A DNA stretch of 64,000 bases from Oceanidesulfovibrio indonesiensis (GCF_007625075.1 NZ_QMIE01000001.1:1-64000), one strand, 5' to 3'. Shown: positions 53,842 through 63,468, numbered from the stretch's first letter. Notes: generated by a model from the sequence alone, not told the origin. Made by a program: numbers and translations.

Positions 53842-54453
53842 TCAGGATCCCTGGATGGGGGCTTCGAGCCAGCCTCGCCAGGCGGGCCAGGCGTTGACCA
53901 GCCTGAAAATGTGCGCGTAGCCCGCAGCGCCGGGGTGGACGCCGTCGCCGCTGACCAACTCTTCGAAGTAGATCTCGGAGTTCCGCAGGTCTTCGATAAT
54001 GTGCAGATAGGGTATGCCGAACTCAGCGCACAGCCCGGCGTATCGTTTATCCAGTGTCGTCAGCCGGCGGGTGAAGGAAGGGTCGGCCATGGGCGGCGGA
54101 CCGACCATGATGACGGGGTAGAGTTCGTTCGCCCGGGTGAGGATCGCGCGCGCATTGGCGATGGATTCCTCCATGGTCAGCCTGCTTTCGCGGTCCGGCG
54201 CAGGGGCCATGTCCGCGGCGCCGAACGAGAATACGAGCCGCATTGGCGCATCGCCCAATAGCCGCCGCTGCACCTCGTCTTCCCATCGGACCAGGATATC
54301 TGCGCTGGAGTTGCGCCGTATGCCCAGGTTGTACGCGGCCTCGATTGATTCCTGGCCGCCGCGGATGTCCGCAAGGAGCCTGCCGACCCACCCGCGGGCG
54401 TCGGGGTCGCTCACTCCGTTCACAAGGGAATCGCCGATGAAGCAGATGATCAT
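53842..54453 (-). CDS. SGNH/GDSL-family hydrolase
   Basis: This 203-residue protein has block I CFIGDSLVNG with nucleophile S9, block II glycine in YNLGIRR, and block V GDGVHPGAAGY giving D170 and H173. Block III, normally GxND, reads GAAD (78-81): the oxyanion-hole asparagine is alanine. It may still act on esters or acylated sugars, perhaps less efficiently. There is no signal peptide. Substrate is unknown. Confidence 0.85.
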   Translation of the reverse strand: MIICFIGDSLVNGVSDPDARGWVGRLLADIRGGQESIEAAYNLGIRRNSSADILVRWEDEVQRRLLGDAPMRLVFSFGAADMAPAPDRESRLTMEESIANARAILTRANELYPVIMVGPPPMADPSFTRRLTTLDKRYAGLCAEFGIPYLHIIEDLRNSEIYFEELVSGDGVHPGAAGYAHIFRLVNAWPAWRGWLEAPIQGS

Positions 54454-54576
54454 GCGCGTGTCCTCAAATTGTGCATGGAAGGGAGCGGAACAGGCGCTCC
54501 TCGGAGATCATTCGCGATATGCGATTGTAAAGTATATCGGAACCATCATGGCGGTGTAAATCACCTCGCGGCGTCG

Positions 54577-55818
54577 TCAGATCGAGAACTTCTCGGACTT
54601 GAGCAGGTGCGACAACGCGAAGCCGACGATGAACGCCACGGCGAGGTTGCTCGCCAGCGTAATGGCCAACATGGCGAACACGGTGAACATGCCCCGCCGG
54701 CCCTGGATGTCCATGACCTGCAAACAAAGCTGCATCCCGGCGAACACGAGCAGCACGCCGAGCACTGATAGGGGCAGCAGCTGCACGATCTGGAGCACAG
54801 ACGGCCCGACAAGTACAGCCAGACCGAGAAATATGGCTCCGATGATCAGATTCGAGCCGGCTGTGCGCGCTCCGAAGCGATAATGAGCTGCCAACCCGCC
54901 GGCGCCGTGGCACATGGGCATGCCGCCCACGAGAAAGGCCAGGAAGTTCGCCGCCGACATGGATATGCACAAGGCGCGCGGCGTGACACGCTCGCCTTCC
55001 GGGTAGTACTCCCGTGAAAGATCCGCGTTGGCCAGCACGGCGTTGCCGATGGTCATTGGCGTTTGCGGCAGGGCCATGGCCAGCAGGGCCAGGGAGAACG
55101 CCTCCCAGCCGGGGAAGCCGAAGGGCAAAAGCTCCGGCAGATGCAGCCCCAGGGAAACGCCGGTCAGGGGCGCGCCGCCGCTGAAGAGCAGGCCCAGAAT
55201 CATGCCGCCGCCCACCACCGCGATGCCGGCCGGCAGTCGCTTCGAATCGATGAGCACGAGTGTGACCACGAGAAAGGCGATGCCCAGCCAGATGCCCACA
55301 GGAAGCCACAGGAAGGTGTCCACTCCGAGAAATGGTTCGGCCATGCCGCCGGATTGCTGCAAGGCAGATGTCCCCAGTATGAAGGCCACGCCCTTGGTGG
55401 CGAGCACCACCCCTGTGGAGACCTGAACGCCGCGGATTACGGGTTTGGTGATGATGCAGGACACCGCGTTCATCAGCCGTGTGGCGCCGATGACGAGCAG
55501 GAAGAGCGCCATGAGCAGGCCTGCTGCCTGCACCGTGGCAGCATCCAGAGACTGGGCGATGGCGTATGCGCCCACCACCTTCATGGGCTGCACGGCAATG
55601 GGCACCCGATAGTACAGGCCGCCCACGATGTAGAAAAGACCCACTGCGAAGAAGAGACCGGTGGCCGAGATGCCGTTGACCAGGAGCATGCCTATGGCGA
55701 TGGGCAGGAGAGTGCCCAGATCGCCAAGGGAGCCAGCCAGCTCCATGCGGTCGAACCGGCAGCCGTTCAGTGGGAAAAGCGGTTTCTTCGGGGGAGGCGG
55801 GGTGGAGAGGTCGGCCAT
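54577..55818 (-). CDS. MOT1-type molybdate/sulfate transporter
   Basis: This 413-residue membrane protein has about ten helices and the MOT1 signatures GSLGDLGTLLPIAIGM and VPIAVQPMKVVGAYAI, each with conserved Gly/Asp or Gln/Pro. These belong to the molybdate/sulfate transporter group near the SulP family; it lacks an STAS domain. In a sulfate reducer either oxyanion makes sense, and the MogA-like gene at 47955 slightly favours molybdate. The N-terminus is Pro-rich (PPPPKKP). The start is supported only by sequence context. Confidence 0.88.
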   Translation of the reverse strand: MADLSTPPPPKKPLFPLNGCRFDRMELAGSLGDLGTLLPIAIGMLLVNGISATGLFFAVGLFYIVGGLYYRVPIAVQPMKVVGAYAIAQSLDAATVQAAGLLMALFLLVIGATRLMNAVSCIITKPVIRGVQVSTGVVLATKGVAFILGTSALQQSGGMAEPFLGVDTFLWLPVGIWLGIAFLVVTLVLIDSKRLPAGIAVVGGGMILGLLFSGGAPLTGVSLGLHLPELLPFGFPGWEAFSLALLAMALPQTPMTIGNAVLANADLSREYYPEGERVTPRALCISMSAANFLAFLVGGMPMCHGAGGLAAHYRFGARTAGSNLIIGAIFLGLAVLVGPSVLQIVQLLPLSVLGVLLVFAGMQLCLQVMDIQGRRGMFTVFAMLAITLASNLAVAFIVGFALSHLLKSEKFSI

Positions 55819-55911
55819 GGTGTAACCTTGCGTGAATGAATGTTCACGAATCTGGTTGTGAAAATATACACAAGCGTCGGGCCGATGACAATAGCCCCTT
55901 ACGCAGCCGGG

Positions 55912-56826
55912 CTACTCTCCTCCAGGCTCGTACGGCTCCACATGGATAATGACGTCGTGGATGCAGTGGTCGGAACTCTGGAGCTTCTTTCTGGCTTCGT
56001 GGGCTATGGCGTGGCCCGCGCGCACCGTGATGTCCGGGTCCACAAGCAGGTGCAGGTCCACCTGGAGCAGCGAGCCCAGGTACCGCGAACGCACCGCGTG
56101 GCAATCCCGAACCCCGGGCGTGGCCATGCATATCTCGTGGATGGCGAGCACCTTCCGTTCAGGCGCGCCCTTGTCCGTCAACTCTGCCAGAGCAGGCGCG
56201 GTGATGTTCCACGCAGCCTTGAGCACGAAGGCGGCCACGAGCAGGGCGGCGATCGAGTCGATCATGGCGAGGCTGGGAAACGCTGCGGCAACCGCCACGG
56301 CCAGAGCGGGGGGCACGGAGCTCAAGGCGTCGCTGCGATGGTGCCAGGCGTTGGCGATCACGGCAGGGGAGTCCATGGCTTCGCCGCGCACACGGGTCCA
56401 GCGGAATAACCACTCCTTGGATGCTATGGAGACAATGGCGGCGAAAAAGGCGATCCAGCCCGGTTTGCGCTGCCCGCCCTCCAGGAGCGACGATACGGCC
56501 TCCCAGCCGATGGACACGGCTGCTAGGGCCACCACGATGCCGATGCCGGCGGTGACCAGGGTTTCCACCCGGCGGTGGCCATGGGGGTGGTCCTCGTCCG
56601 GCGGTGCGCACCAGAACGCCGCGCCCACCACGAGCGCCACGTCCGTGACCATGTCGGACAGCGAATGGACCGCATCGGCCATGACGGCGTTGGACCCGCC
56701 AAGATAGCCGGCCACAGCCTTGACGAGTGCCAGACAGAAATTCACGCCGAGCCCGATCCAGCCGATGCGTCTGATGGCGCGCACATTGCCGGGGTGGCCG
56801 CTTGAGTTCTGGAGGAGCTTTTTCAT
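55912..56826 (-). CDS. Cation diffusion facilitator (CDF) metal exporter
   Basis: This 304-residue protein has six membrane segments and both metal-site motifs of zinc/iron/manganese CDFs: HSLSD in helix 2 (MADAVHSLSDMVTDVAL) and HHRSD in helix 5 (NAWHHRSDALSSV). HPHGHRRVETL is the family's cytoplasmic loop. The C-terminal domain, about 90 residues, has a ferredoxin-like fold (LLQVDLHLLVDPDI). It exports a divalent metal in exchange for protons. Metal choice cannot be fixed from sequence. Confidence 0.93.
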   Translation of the reverse strand: MKKLLQNSSGHPGNVRAIRRIGWIGLGVNFCLALVKAVAGYLGGSNAVMADAVHSLSDMVTDVALVVGAAFWCAPPDEDHPHGHRRVETLVTAGIGIVVALAAVSIGWEAVSSLLEGGQRKPGWIAFFAAIVSIASKEWLFRWTRVRGEAMDSPAVIANAWHHRSDALSSVPPALAVAVAAAFPSLAMIDSIAALLVAAFVLKAAWNITAPALAELTDKGAPERKVLAIHEICMATPGVRDCHAVRSRYLGSLLQVDLHLLVDPDITVRAGHAIAHEARKKLQSSDHCIHDVIIHVEPYEPGGE

Positions 56827-56917
56827 GAAAAGAGATGACCCGTTGAAGAATTGCCTCAGGATACCGCGACTTGCAAGGGTTCAGCAAGTCATGTTGTTCG
56901 CGGTCTTACACCTGTGC

Positions 56918-56945
56918 TTGACATCCCACGCCGACGGGGTGAAAT
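56918..56945 (+). promoter_or_regulatory. Candidate promoter of gpt
   Basis: TTGACA (56918-56923) and TGAAAT (56940-56945) are 16 bases apart, about 75 bases before the gpt start. The -35 is perfect and the -10 matches four of six. Confidence 0.4.
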
Positions 56946-57021
56946 GTGCCGCACGGCGGACGCGGAGGGGGAGCCGTTTTCCGCTGCGCACGGAATCACC
57001 TCAATAAATATGCAAGTTATG

Positions 57022-57510
57022 ATGAATAAAGCGGATAGATATACGAAAACGTTTCCAATTTCCTGGGAACAGCTGCACCGGGACGCCAAGGCCCTGGCCT
57101 GGCGGCTGCTGGAGAAGGGGCCATTCGACGGCATCGTGGCCGTCACCCGCGGCGGTCTGGTCCCGGCCGCAATCATCGCACGGGAACTCGAACTCCGGCT
57201 CATCGATACCATCTGTGTCGTAAGCTACGACTACATGGAGCAGGGCGCAGCCAAGGTGATCAAGGCGCCGGAAGGCGACGGCGAAGGCCTGCTTATCGTG
57301 GAAGACCTTACGGATACCGGCAAAACGGCGCGGCTGGTGCGCGAAAAGCTACCCAAGGCGACGTTCGCCACGGTGTACGCCAAGCCGGAGGGCCGCCCCC
57401 TTGTAGACCTCTTCGTCACCGAGGTGAGCCAGGATACCTGGATACTTTTCCCCTGGGATACGGAATCCCAGTTCGTGCAGCCCATCGTAAACGGCAGGAA
57501 AACCTGCTGA
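57022..57510 (+). CDS. gpt: Xanthine-guanine phosphoribosyltransferase-like
   Basis: This 162-residue protein is a purine phosphoribosyltransferase. [18 protein letters not shown] binds pyrophosphate, and [14 protein letters not shown] (90-103) is the PRPP loop. Size and the C-terminal WILFPWDTE stretch match Gpt-type xanthine-guanine enzymes. The start is uncertain among 57010, 57019 and 57022, as no strong ribosome-binding site is seen. The BMP binding protein gene follows by about 65 bases; together with the permeases they make a purine salvage locus. Confidence 0.9.
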   Translation: MNKADRYTKTFPISWEQLHRDAKALAWRLLEKGPFDGIVAVTRGGLVPAAIIARELELRLIDTICVVSYDYMEQGAAKVIKAPEGDGEGLLIVEDLTDTGKTARLVREKLPKATFATVYAKPEGRPLVDLFVTEVSQDTWILFPWDTESQFVQPIVNGRKTC

Positions 57511-57577
57511 TCTCCATCTGTTTTACAGCTGTACCGACATACACAACCGATACTGATACACAATCAGGAGGAAGGGC

Positions 57578-58648
57578 ATGAAAAAGACGGTATTCCTGTT
57601 TCTCGCGGCAGCGGCCATGCTGCTCACGGGGCCTCTGGCTGGCAATCTGCGCGCCGAGGAGCTCAAGGTGGGCTTCATCTACGTGTCCCCGGTGGGCGAC
57701 GCCGGCTGGTCGTACTCCCACGATCTCGGCCGCCAGGCCATCGAGGAGATGGACGGCGTGACCACCTCGTTCGTGGAAAGCGTGCCTGAAGGCCCGGATG
57801 CCGAACGCGTCATCGCCAACATGGCGCGCAAGAATTTCGGCCTGGTCTTCACCACCAGCTTTGGCTACATGGACCCCACCCTCAAAGTCGCCAAGCAGAA
57901 CCCGGACACCGTGTTCATGCACTGCTCCGGCTTCAAGTCGGCAGAAAACATGGGCAACTATTTCGGCCGCATGTACCAGGCACGCTACCTGAGCGGCATG
58001 GTGGCCGGCGCCATGACCAAGTCCAACATCCTGGGCTACGTGGCCGCTTTCCCCATTCCCGAGGTCATTCGCGGCATCAACGCCTTTACTCTGGGCGTGC
58101 GTGAAATGAACCCCGACGCCCAGGTCCGCGTGGTCTGGACCAAGACCTGGTACGATCCGGCTCGTGAAAAGGATGCCGGCAAGAGCCTTCTCGACGTGGG
58201 CGCGGACGTCATCGCCCAGCACCAGGATTCCCCTGGCCCGCAGGAGGCCGCCCAGGAAGTTGGCGCCTACAGCGTGGGCTACAACACCGACATGAGCGGG
58301 TTCGCCCCCAAGGCGCACCTGACTGCTCCCATCTGGAACTGGAGCGTGCTCTACAAGGATATCGTCACCCAGGTGCAGGAAGGGACCTGGAAGAGCGAGT
58401 CCCTGTGGTGGGGCATGGATAAGGGCATCGTGGACCTGGCTCCCTACGGCCCCATGGTCCCCGAGGACGTGAAGGCCAAGGTGGACGAAGCCAAGGAAGC
58501 CATCATCGCCGGCGATCTCGTGGTCTTCTCCGGTCCGGTCAAGGATCAGAAGGGCAACGTGAAAATCGCAGAAGGCGAAGTCCCCGCGGACGAGGACCTG
58601 CTCGGCATGACCTGGTTCGTGGAAGGCGTTGTCGGCACTGTCGAGTAA
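57578..58648 (+). CDS. BMP-family nucleoside/purine-binding protein
   Basis: This 356-residue protein has a signal peptide (about 1-25) and the fold of the Bmp/PnrA/Med family of ABC binding proteins: KVGFIYVSPVGDAGWSYSHD, NFGLVFTTSFGYMDP, GRMYQARYLSGMVAG and WWGMDKGIVDLAPYG. Relatives bind nucleosides or purine bases. AGGAGGAAGGGC precedes the ATG. A strong hairpin terminator follows, before the permease genes. That fits higher expression of the binding protein than of the membrane parts. Confidence 0.93.
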   Translation: MKKTVFLFLAAAAMLLTGPLAGNLRAEELKVGFIYVSPVGDAGWSYSHDLGRQAIEEMDGVTTSFVESVPEGPDAERVIANMARKNFGLVFTTSFGYMDPTLKVAKQNPDTVFMHCSGFKSAENMGNYFGRMYQARYLSGMVAGAMTKSNILGYVAAFPIPEVIRGINAFTLGVREMNPDAQVRVVWTKTWYDPAREKDAGKSLLDVGADVIAQHQDSPGPQEAAQEVGAYSVGYNTDMSGFAPKAHLTAPIWNWSVLYKDIVTQVQEGTWKSESLWWGMDKGIVDLAPYGPMVPEDVKAKVDEAKEAIIAGDLVVFSGPVKDQKGNVKIAEGEVPADEDLLGMTWFVEGVVGTVE

Positions 58649-58672
58649 CGCCGACGATATTGTGATCGACTC

Positions 58673-58710
58673 ACGGCGGGAGACCGGCTCATCGGCCTCC
58701 CGCCGTTTTC
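58673..58710 (+). terminator. Terminator between binding protein and permeases
   Basis: CGGCGGGAG pairs with CTCCCGCCG and is followed by TTTTC. It lies between the binding-protein stop codon and the first permease, so it probably attenuates rather than fully splits the operon. Confidence 0.8.
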
Positions 58711-58818
58711 ATACATGACGCGTCGACGTCGGGTGTGTAGGATGGCGGAGCCCGACGTTTTTCAACTGGCCGTTGAACAGACTGCTGGACTCGCAAATCA
58801 ACCGAAGGCCCGGATCGA

Positions 58819-59892
58819 ATGCTCGGCTTCAAACCTGTCAGACGGCGCGACCCCTTGCCCTGGGGCTCGTTTCTGGTGTTCGCGGGAGCCCTGGCGCTGT
58901 GTCTCGCCATCAGCGAGTTGCTGCTCGTGCTTCAAGGGAAGCCCCTGTTCCAGGGACTCTACCTTCTCTGGGACGGTGGGTTTGCGCACGGCTACTCGCT
59001 GGAAGACACGGTCATCAAGGCCATGCCCATCTATCTGTGCGCGCTGGGCGTGGCGGTTTCCTTCCGCATGCAGATATGGAACATCGGCGCCGAAGGCCAG
59101 TTCGCCATGGGCGCTATCGGGGCCACCTGGGCCGCTCTCAATTTTTCCGGTCTGCCGGCCTGGATGCTTCTGCCGCTCATGCTATGCGGCGCCGCGCTCA
59201 CGGGCGGTTTGTGGGCCTTGTTCCCGGCCTTGTTGCGAGTTCGCTACGGGGTGAACGAGATCATCGTCACACTCATGGGCAACTACATCGCGATCCTCGT
59301 TCTGGATTACCTCGTGTACGGCCCGTGGAAGGACCCGGTCAGCTTCGGTTTCCCCATGACGCCCGAATTCACGGATGCGGCCATCATCGGTTTGTTGCCC
59401 GGCACGCGCATCCACTGGGGCATCGCGATCTGTCTCGGCGTCAGTTTCCTGCTCTGGGTTTTTCTGCGCCGCACCCGGCTCGGATACGAGCTCAAGGCCA
59501 GCGGCGAAGGGGTGAAGCCCGCGCTGTACGCGCACATGCCCTATGCCGGGCTGGTGATGCTGGTAATGACGCTGTGCGGCGTCCTGGCCGGCTGGGCCGG
59601 CGCCATGGAAGCCTCAGCCACGGTGAACCGGCTGCAACCGTCCATCATGGTGGGCTACGGCTACACAGCTGTGGTGGTGGCATGGCTCGCGCGGCTGCGC
59701 ATCAGTTCCATCGCATTTTACTCCTTCCTTCTCGCGGGACTGCGCGTGGGCGTGGAGAACCTCCAGCTGGAGCTGCAGGTGCCTGCTGCGTTCGGCGGCA
59801 TTCTGGAAGGCTCGCTGCTGCTCACCGTGCTCGCCGGCCAGTTCTTTGAAAAATACAAGCTCGTTCCGGCCAGGGGAGGTAAGAACGCATGA
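58819..59892 (+). CDS. ABC transporter permease, nucleoside/purine (YufP-like)
   Basis: This 357-residue permease has about nine membrane segments. FRMQIWNIGAEGQFAMGA and GVNEIIVTLMGNYI are typical of the BMP-linked permease group (YufP/NupP). The next gene overlaps by four bases (ATGA type), so they are coupled. The ribosome-binding site is weak. With the second permease it forms the channel for the purine or nucleoside bound by the BMP protein. Confidence 0.92.
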   Translation: MLGFKPVRRRDPLPWGSFLVFAGALALCLAISELLLVLQGKPLFQGLYLLWDGGFAHGYSLEDTVIKAMPIYLCALGVAVSFRMQIWNIGAEGQFAMGAIGATWAALNFSGLPAWMLLPLMLCGAALTGGLWALFPALLRVRYGVNEIIVTLMGNYIAILVLDYLVYGPWKDPVSFGFPMTPEFTDAAIIGLLPGTRIHWGIAICLGVSFLLWVFLRRTRLGYELKASGEGVKPALYAHMPYAGLVMLVMTLCGVLAGWAGAMEASATVNRLQPSIMVGYGYTAVVVAWLARLRISSIAFYSFLLAGLRVGVENLQLELQVPAAFGGILEGSLLLTVLAGQFFEKYKLVPARGGKNA

Positions 59893-60803
59893 GCATGGTG
59901 AGCCAACTTCTTGAAGCCACCATCCAGGCCGGCACGCCGATCCTCTACGCCACGCTGGGCGAGATCGTGGCGGAACGCTCCGGCGTACTCAACCTGGGCG
60001 TGGAAGGCATGATGATCGTGGGGGCGCTGGCCGGATTCGCAGTCAGCTACACCACGGGCAATCCCTGGCTGGGGGTGTTTGCGGCCGGGTTGGCCGGCAT
60101 GCTGCTCGCTTCGGTCCACGGCACGGTCTGTCTCGTGTTTCAGGGCAATCAGGTGGTCTCCGGCCTGGCGCTGACGATTTTCGGCGTGGGCCTGGCCAAC
60201 TTCCTGGGCGCGCCGCTCGTAGGCGTGACCACCGCCGGCTTTTCCAACGCTCCCATTCCGATCCTCGAATCCATTCCTGTGCTCGGCCGAGCACTCTTTT
60301 CACACGATGTGCTCGTGTACATTTCCTTTGCTCTGCCGCTGCTGTTGTGGCTGTTCCTGGAGCGCACCAGTCTGGGGTTGTCGCTGCGCTCCGCCGGGCA
60401 GAATCCCGAGGCCTCGGCTGCCGTGGGGCTGAACCCCGTGGCCATGCGCTGGCTCGGCACGCTCACGGGTGGGTTCCTGGCAGGCGTCGGCGGGGCGTAT
60501 CTTTCCCTTGCCGCCACCCACATGTGGACAAACTCCATGACCGCCGGCCGAGGCTGGATCGCCGTGGCGCTGGTGATCTTCGCGTTCTGGCGTCCGGGCC
60601 GGGCCATCTTCGGCGCCTACCTCTTCGGCGCGGCCATGAGCCTGCAACTGCGCCTCCAGGCAATGGGCGCCAATGTGCCTTCGTCGTTCCTGCACATGCT
60701 GCCGTACGCGCTCACGGTGCTCGTGCTTGTCGTTTCGGGAGTGCGGGGCCGCGGCCGTGCCGCGCCGGCGGCCCTGGGCGTCAACATAGAGCCTTCCGAG
60801 TAA
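59889..60803 (+). CDS. ABC transporter permease, nucleoside/purine (YufQ-like)
   Basis: This 304-residue permease has about eight membrane segments. ERSGVLNLGVEGMMIVGA and FQGNQVVSGLALTIFGVG are hallmarks of the second permease of BMP-type importers. It overlaps the first permease by four bases and the ATPase gene starts four bases after its stop codon. Codon use and spacing show one operon. GGGAGG precedes the ATG. Confidence 0.93.
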   Translation: MSMVSQLLEATIQAGTPILYATLGEIVAERSGVLNLGVEGMMIVGALAGFAVSYTTGNPWLGVFAAGLAGMLLASVHGTVCLVFQGNQVVSGLALTIFGVGLANFLGAPLVGVTTAGFSNAPIPILESIPVLGRALFSHDVLVYISFALPLLLWLFLERTSLGLSLRSAGQNPEASAAVGLNPVAMRWLGTLTGGFLAGVGGAYLSLAATHMWTNSMTAGRGWIAVALVIFAFWRPGRAIFGAYLFGAAMSLQLRLQAMGANVPSSFLHMLPYALTVLVLVVSGVRGRGRAAPAALGVNIEPSE

Positions 60804-60807
60804 ATCC

Positions 60808-62397
60808 ATGATGCCCGAGCCTGTTGCAAACACGCTGAAGAACGCCGGCGCCGAGCCGCCCCTTGTCCACCTGGAGAACATCTCCAAGTCATTCGGCAAG
60901 GTGCACGCCAACAAGGACATCACCCTGGACATCCGGCCGGGCCGCATCCTCGCGCTTCTCGGGGAGAACGGGGCCGGCAAGTCCACGCTCATGTCCATCC
61001 TGGCGGGCAAGCTCCATCCGGACTCCGGCCGCATCCTGGTGAACGGCCGACCCGCCACGTTCGATTCCCCAGGCGCGGCCATTCGCGCGGGCATCGGTAT
61101 GGTCTACCAGCACTTCATGCTCGTGGACGCCATGACCGTGGCGCAGAACGTGCTGCTGGGGCAGTCGGACAAGTTCTTTCTCTCGCCCAAGAAAATGAAC
61201 GAGCAGGTGGGCGCGCTGGCCAAAGAGTACGGACTGGCCGTGAACCCCTCGGCAAGGGTGGCGAACCTCTCCATGGGCGAGCGCCAGCGGGTGGAGATTC
61301 TGAGGCTCCTGCACCGCAAGAGCGAAGTCCTCATTTTCGACGAACCCACCACCGTGCTCACCCCGGCCGAGTCCGACCAGCTCTTCGAGGCGCTTCGCTC
61401 CATGTCCGCTTTGGGCAAGGCCGTGGTCTTCATCAGCCATAAGCTGCCAGAGGTGTTGGCCATTGCCGACGAGATAGCCATTCTCAGGCGCGGCGAGATC
61501 GTGGACCGCTTCGGCCCGAAGGACACTCCGAGCGAGGCCGAACTGGCGCGCCGCATGGTTGGGCGCGAGGTGCTGCTCACCGTGGACCGCGAACCGGTGG
61601 AGCCGGGCGAGGTGGTGCTGGAGCTGGAGCAACTCTCCGGCGACGGGCTCCAGGGGGTGGACCTCACCGTACGCCAGGGCGAGATAGTGGCCGTAGCCGG
61701 CGTGGCCGGCAACGGGCAGAAGCCCCTCGTGGAGATCATAAGCGGTTTGCGGGAACCAAAAGGCGGCACTGTGCGGCTCATGAGCCGTACATGGAAGGAG
61801 TACTACGGCTCCCGCCGCCGCGCCCGGCCCGGTCCGGACACCCGGCCGGAAGGCCCGCTCGGCCGAGGCGCCTGGAAGGGCGCGCTCTCCTATATCCCCG
61901 AGGATCGCAAGGGCATCGCCACCATGCAGAACCTCAACCTTGTGGACAACGTCCTGCTCACCACGCGGCAGGGATTCAGCCGCTGGTTCTTCCTGTCCCG
62001 GGGCCACGCCGTGGCCGCCACCGAGAACATGGTCAAGGAGTTCGACGTGCGCGGCGGCGGGCCCGAAACCCGGGCGGGCCAGCTCTCCGGCGGCAACCTG
62101 CAAAAGCTCGTGCTGGCGCGGGAATTCTACCGCGAGCCGAGGATAATCGTGGCCGAGCAGCCCACCCAGGGCCTGGACGTGGCCGCCACGGAAGAAGTCT
62201 GGGCGCAATTGCTCGCCGTGCGCGAGCGCGCCGGCGTGCTCCTGGTGACCAATGATCTCAACGAATCCATCCAGCTGGCGGACCGCATAGCGGTGATGTA
62301 CCGCGGCAGGTTCATGGATGTTCTGGAGGGGGAGGAGGCCAGGGACGTGGACCTGCTGGGCCAGCTCATGGCCGGAGTAGATCCTCGAAAGTCCTGA
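60808..62397 (+). CDS. ABC transporter ATPase with two nucleotide-binding domains
   Basis: This 529-residue protein fuses two ABC domains, like YufO and RbsA. Domain 1 (about 12-255) has GENGAGKSTL, LSMGERQRVEIL and VLIFDEPTTVL. Domain 2 (about 270-520) has a changed Walker A (GVAGNGQKPLVEII), the signature LSGGNLQKLVLARE, and VAEQPTQGLD. The second site is probably degenerate, as usual in this group. The second domain carries a basic insertion with GSRRRARPGPDTRP (about residues 332-350) of unknown purpose. It powers the two permeases just upstream. Confidence 0.94.
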   Translation: MMPEPVANTLKNAGAEPPLVHLENISKSFGKVHANKDITLDIRPGRILALLGENGAGKSTLMSILAGKLHPDSGRILVNGRPATFDSPGAAIRAGIGMVYQHFMLVDAMTVAQNVLLGQSDKFFLSPKKMNEQVGALAKEYGLAVNPSARVANLSMGERQRVEILRLLHRKSEVLIFDEPTTVLTPAESDQLFEALRSMSALGKAVVFISHKLPEVLAIADEIAILRRGEIVDRFGPKDTPSEAELARRMVGREVLLTVDREPVEPGEVVLELEQLSGDGLQGVDLTVRQGEIVAVAGVAGNGQKPLVEIISGLREPKGGTVRLMSRTWKEYYGSRRRARPGPDTRPEGPLGRGAWKGALSYIPEDRKGIATMQNLNLVDNVLLTTRQGFSRWFFLSRGHAVAATENMVKEFDVRGGGPETRAGQLSGGNLQKLVLAREFYREPRIIVAEQPTQGLDVAATEEVWAQLLAVRERAGVLLVTNDLNESIQLADRIAVMYRGRFMDVLEGEEARDVDLLGQLMAGVDPRKS

Positions 62398-62412
62398 AGC
62401 CGGCAGTGGTCG

Positions 62413-63468
62413 TCATGCCGTGGGCAGATCTACCGTGAAGGTGGTCCGGCACACGTCCCCGTTTTCCAGGTCGGGGGCTCCCTCTTCGCAGACGCTCTCG
62501 ACCCATACCGTTCCCTGCATCATTTCCGCAAACTGCGCGACGAGCGGCAGACCGAAGCCTGTTCCCTGCTCACCGCATGTGCCGGGGCGGGTGGTGCACG
62601 CCTCCGGAGAAAATATTCGATCGGCAAGGTTGTCCGGAATACAGGGACCGATGTTGGTCACGCTGAAGTAGGCGCGGCCGTTTCGCCTGGTCAGTTCGAT
62701 GCGCACCGTCCTGCCGGGCAGGGAAAACTTCACCGCGTTGGAGATGAGGTTGCCGAACACGGTGTTGCGCAACACCACGGGTTCCACCGCGCAGAAGACG
62801 TCCGCATCCGGTAAATGCACGTCCATTTCGAGGCGCTTGGCCTCGGCCTTCTCTTTGTAGAGTGCGGCGGCGCTCGTCACGATGGGCCGCAGATCCAGGC
62901 GTTCCAGCTGCATGACCATCTTGCCGCTCTGAATGGCCAGCATGCGTTTGGTGAAGTCCAGAAGCTGCTGCGCATTGGCGAGCGTTTCCTGCGCTTCGGA
63001 CGCAATTTCGACGAAGTCCGCCGAATTCCGGCAGGACATCTGCGTGGTATGGGCGCGGCGTTCCACAATGGTGAGGGCGGCCGAAGCCGAGACCATGGCG
63101 TTGGTGATGTCGTGGGAGATGATCCGCAGCAGGCTTTCCCGCTCCGTCACGGCGGCGCTCAGCTTTTCGTTCGCCTTGGCGAGCTTGCGGTTCTGCTTTT
63201 TGAGCTGGTAGCGCAGCATGCCGCCGGCAAATCCCGTCATCATTCCGATGAAAGCGAAGTAGGCGCTGAGCGACGTGCCGATGGAAGCCACGATGGTTTG
63301 CAGCGAGACATCCTGCCCGACAAGCACCATCGCTGTCGGATGGAGAACGAAGAAACCGAGCAACGCGCCGACGATGAGGTCGGTGAACGGCGGTTGGTCC
63401 AGGTTGGCGAGAAAGCCTTCATCCGAGAAATGTCGTCGATCTTTTGGCATGTTCGCTGGCCGATGCAT
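62413..63468 (-). CDS. Small membrane histidine kinase, orphan
   Basis: This protein of about 351 residues has two membrane segments (about 35-55 and 62-85) with almost no periplasmic loop, then a kinase core. The phosphoacceptor box is RIISHDITNAMVS, lacking the usual HE/D-x-R-x-P proline. N-box FGNLISNAVKFS, G1-like NIGPCIPDNLADRIF and G2 GTGFGLPLV follow. C-terminal residues include a short acidic stretch. The start is one of several options (63450, 63468, or GTG at 63477). No regulator is adjacent. Confidence 0.87.
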   Translation of the reverse strand: MHRPANMPKDRRHFSDEGFLANLDQPPFTDLIVGALLGFFVLHPTAMVLVGQDVSLQTIVASIGTSLSAYFAFIGMMTGFAGGMLRYQLKKQNRKLAKANEKLSAAVTERESLLRIISHDITNAMVSASAALTIVERRAHTTQMSCRNSADFVEIASEAQETLANAQQLLDFTKRMLAIQSGKMVMQLERLDLRPIVTSAAALYKEKAEAKRLEMDVHLPDADVFCAVEPVVLRNTVFGNLISNAVKFSLPGRTVRIELTRRNGRAYFSVTNIGPCIPDNLADRIFSPEACTTRPGTCGEQGTGFGLPLVAQFAEMMQGTVWVESVCEEGAPDLENGDVCRTTFTVDLPTA

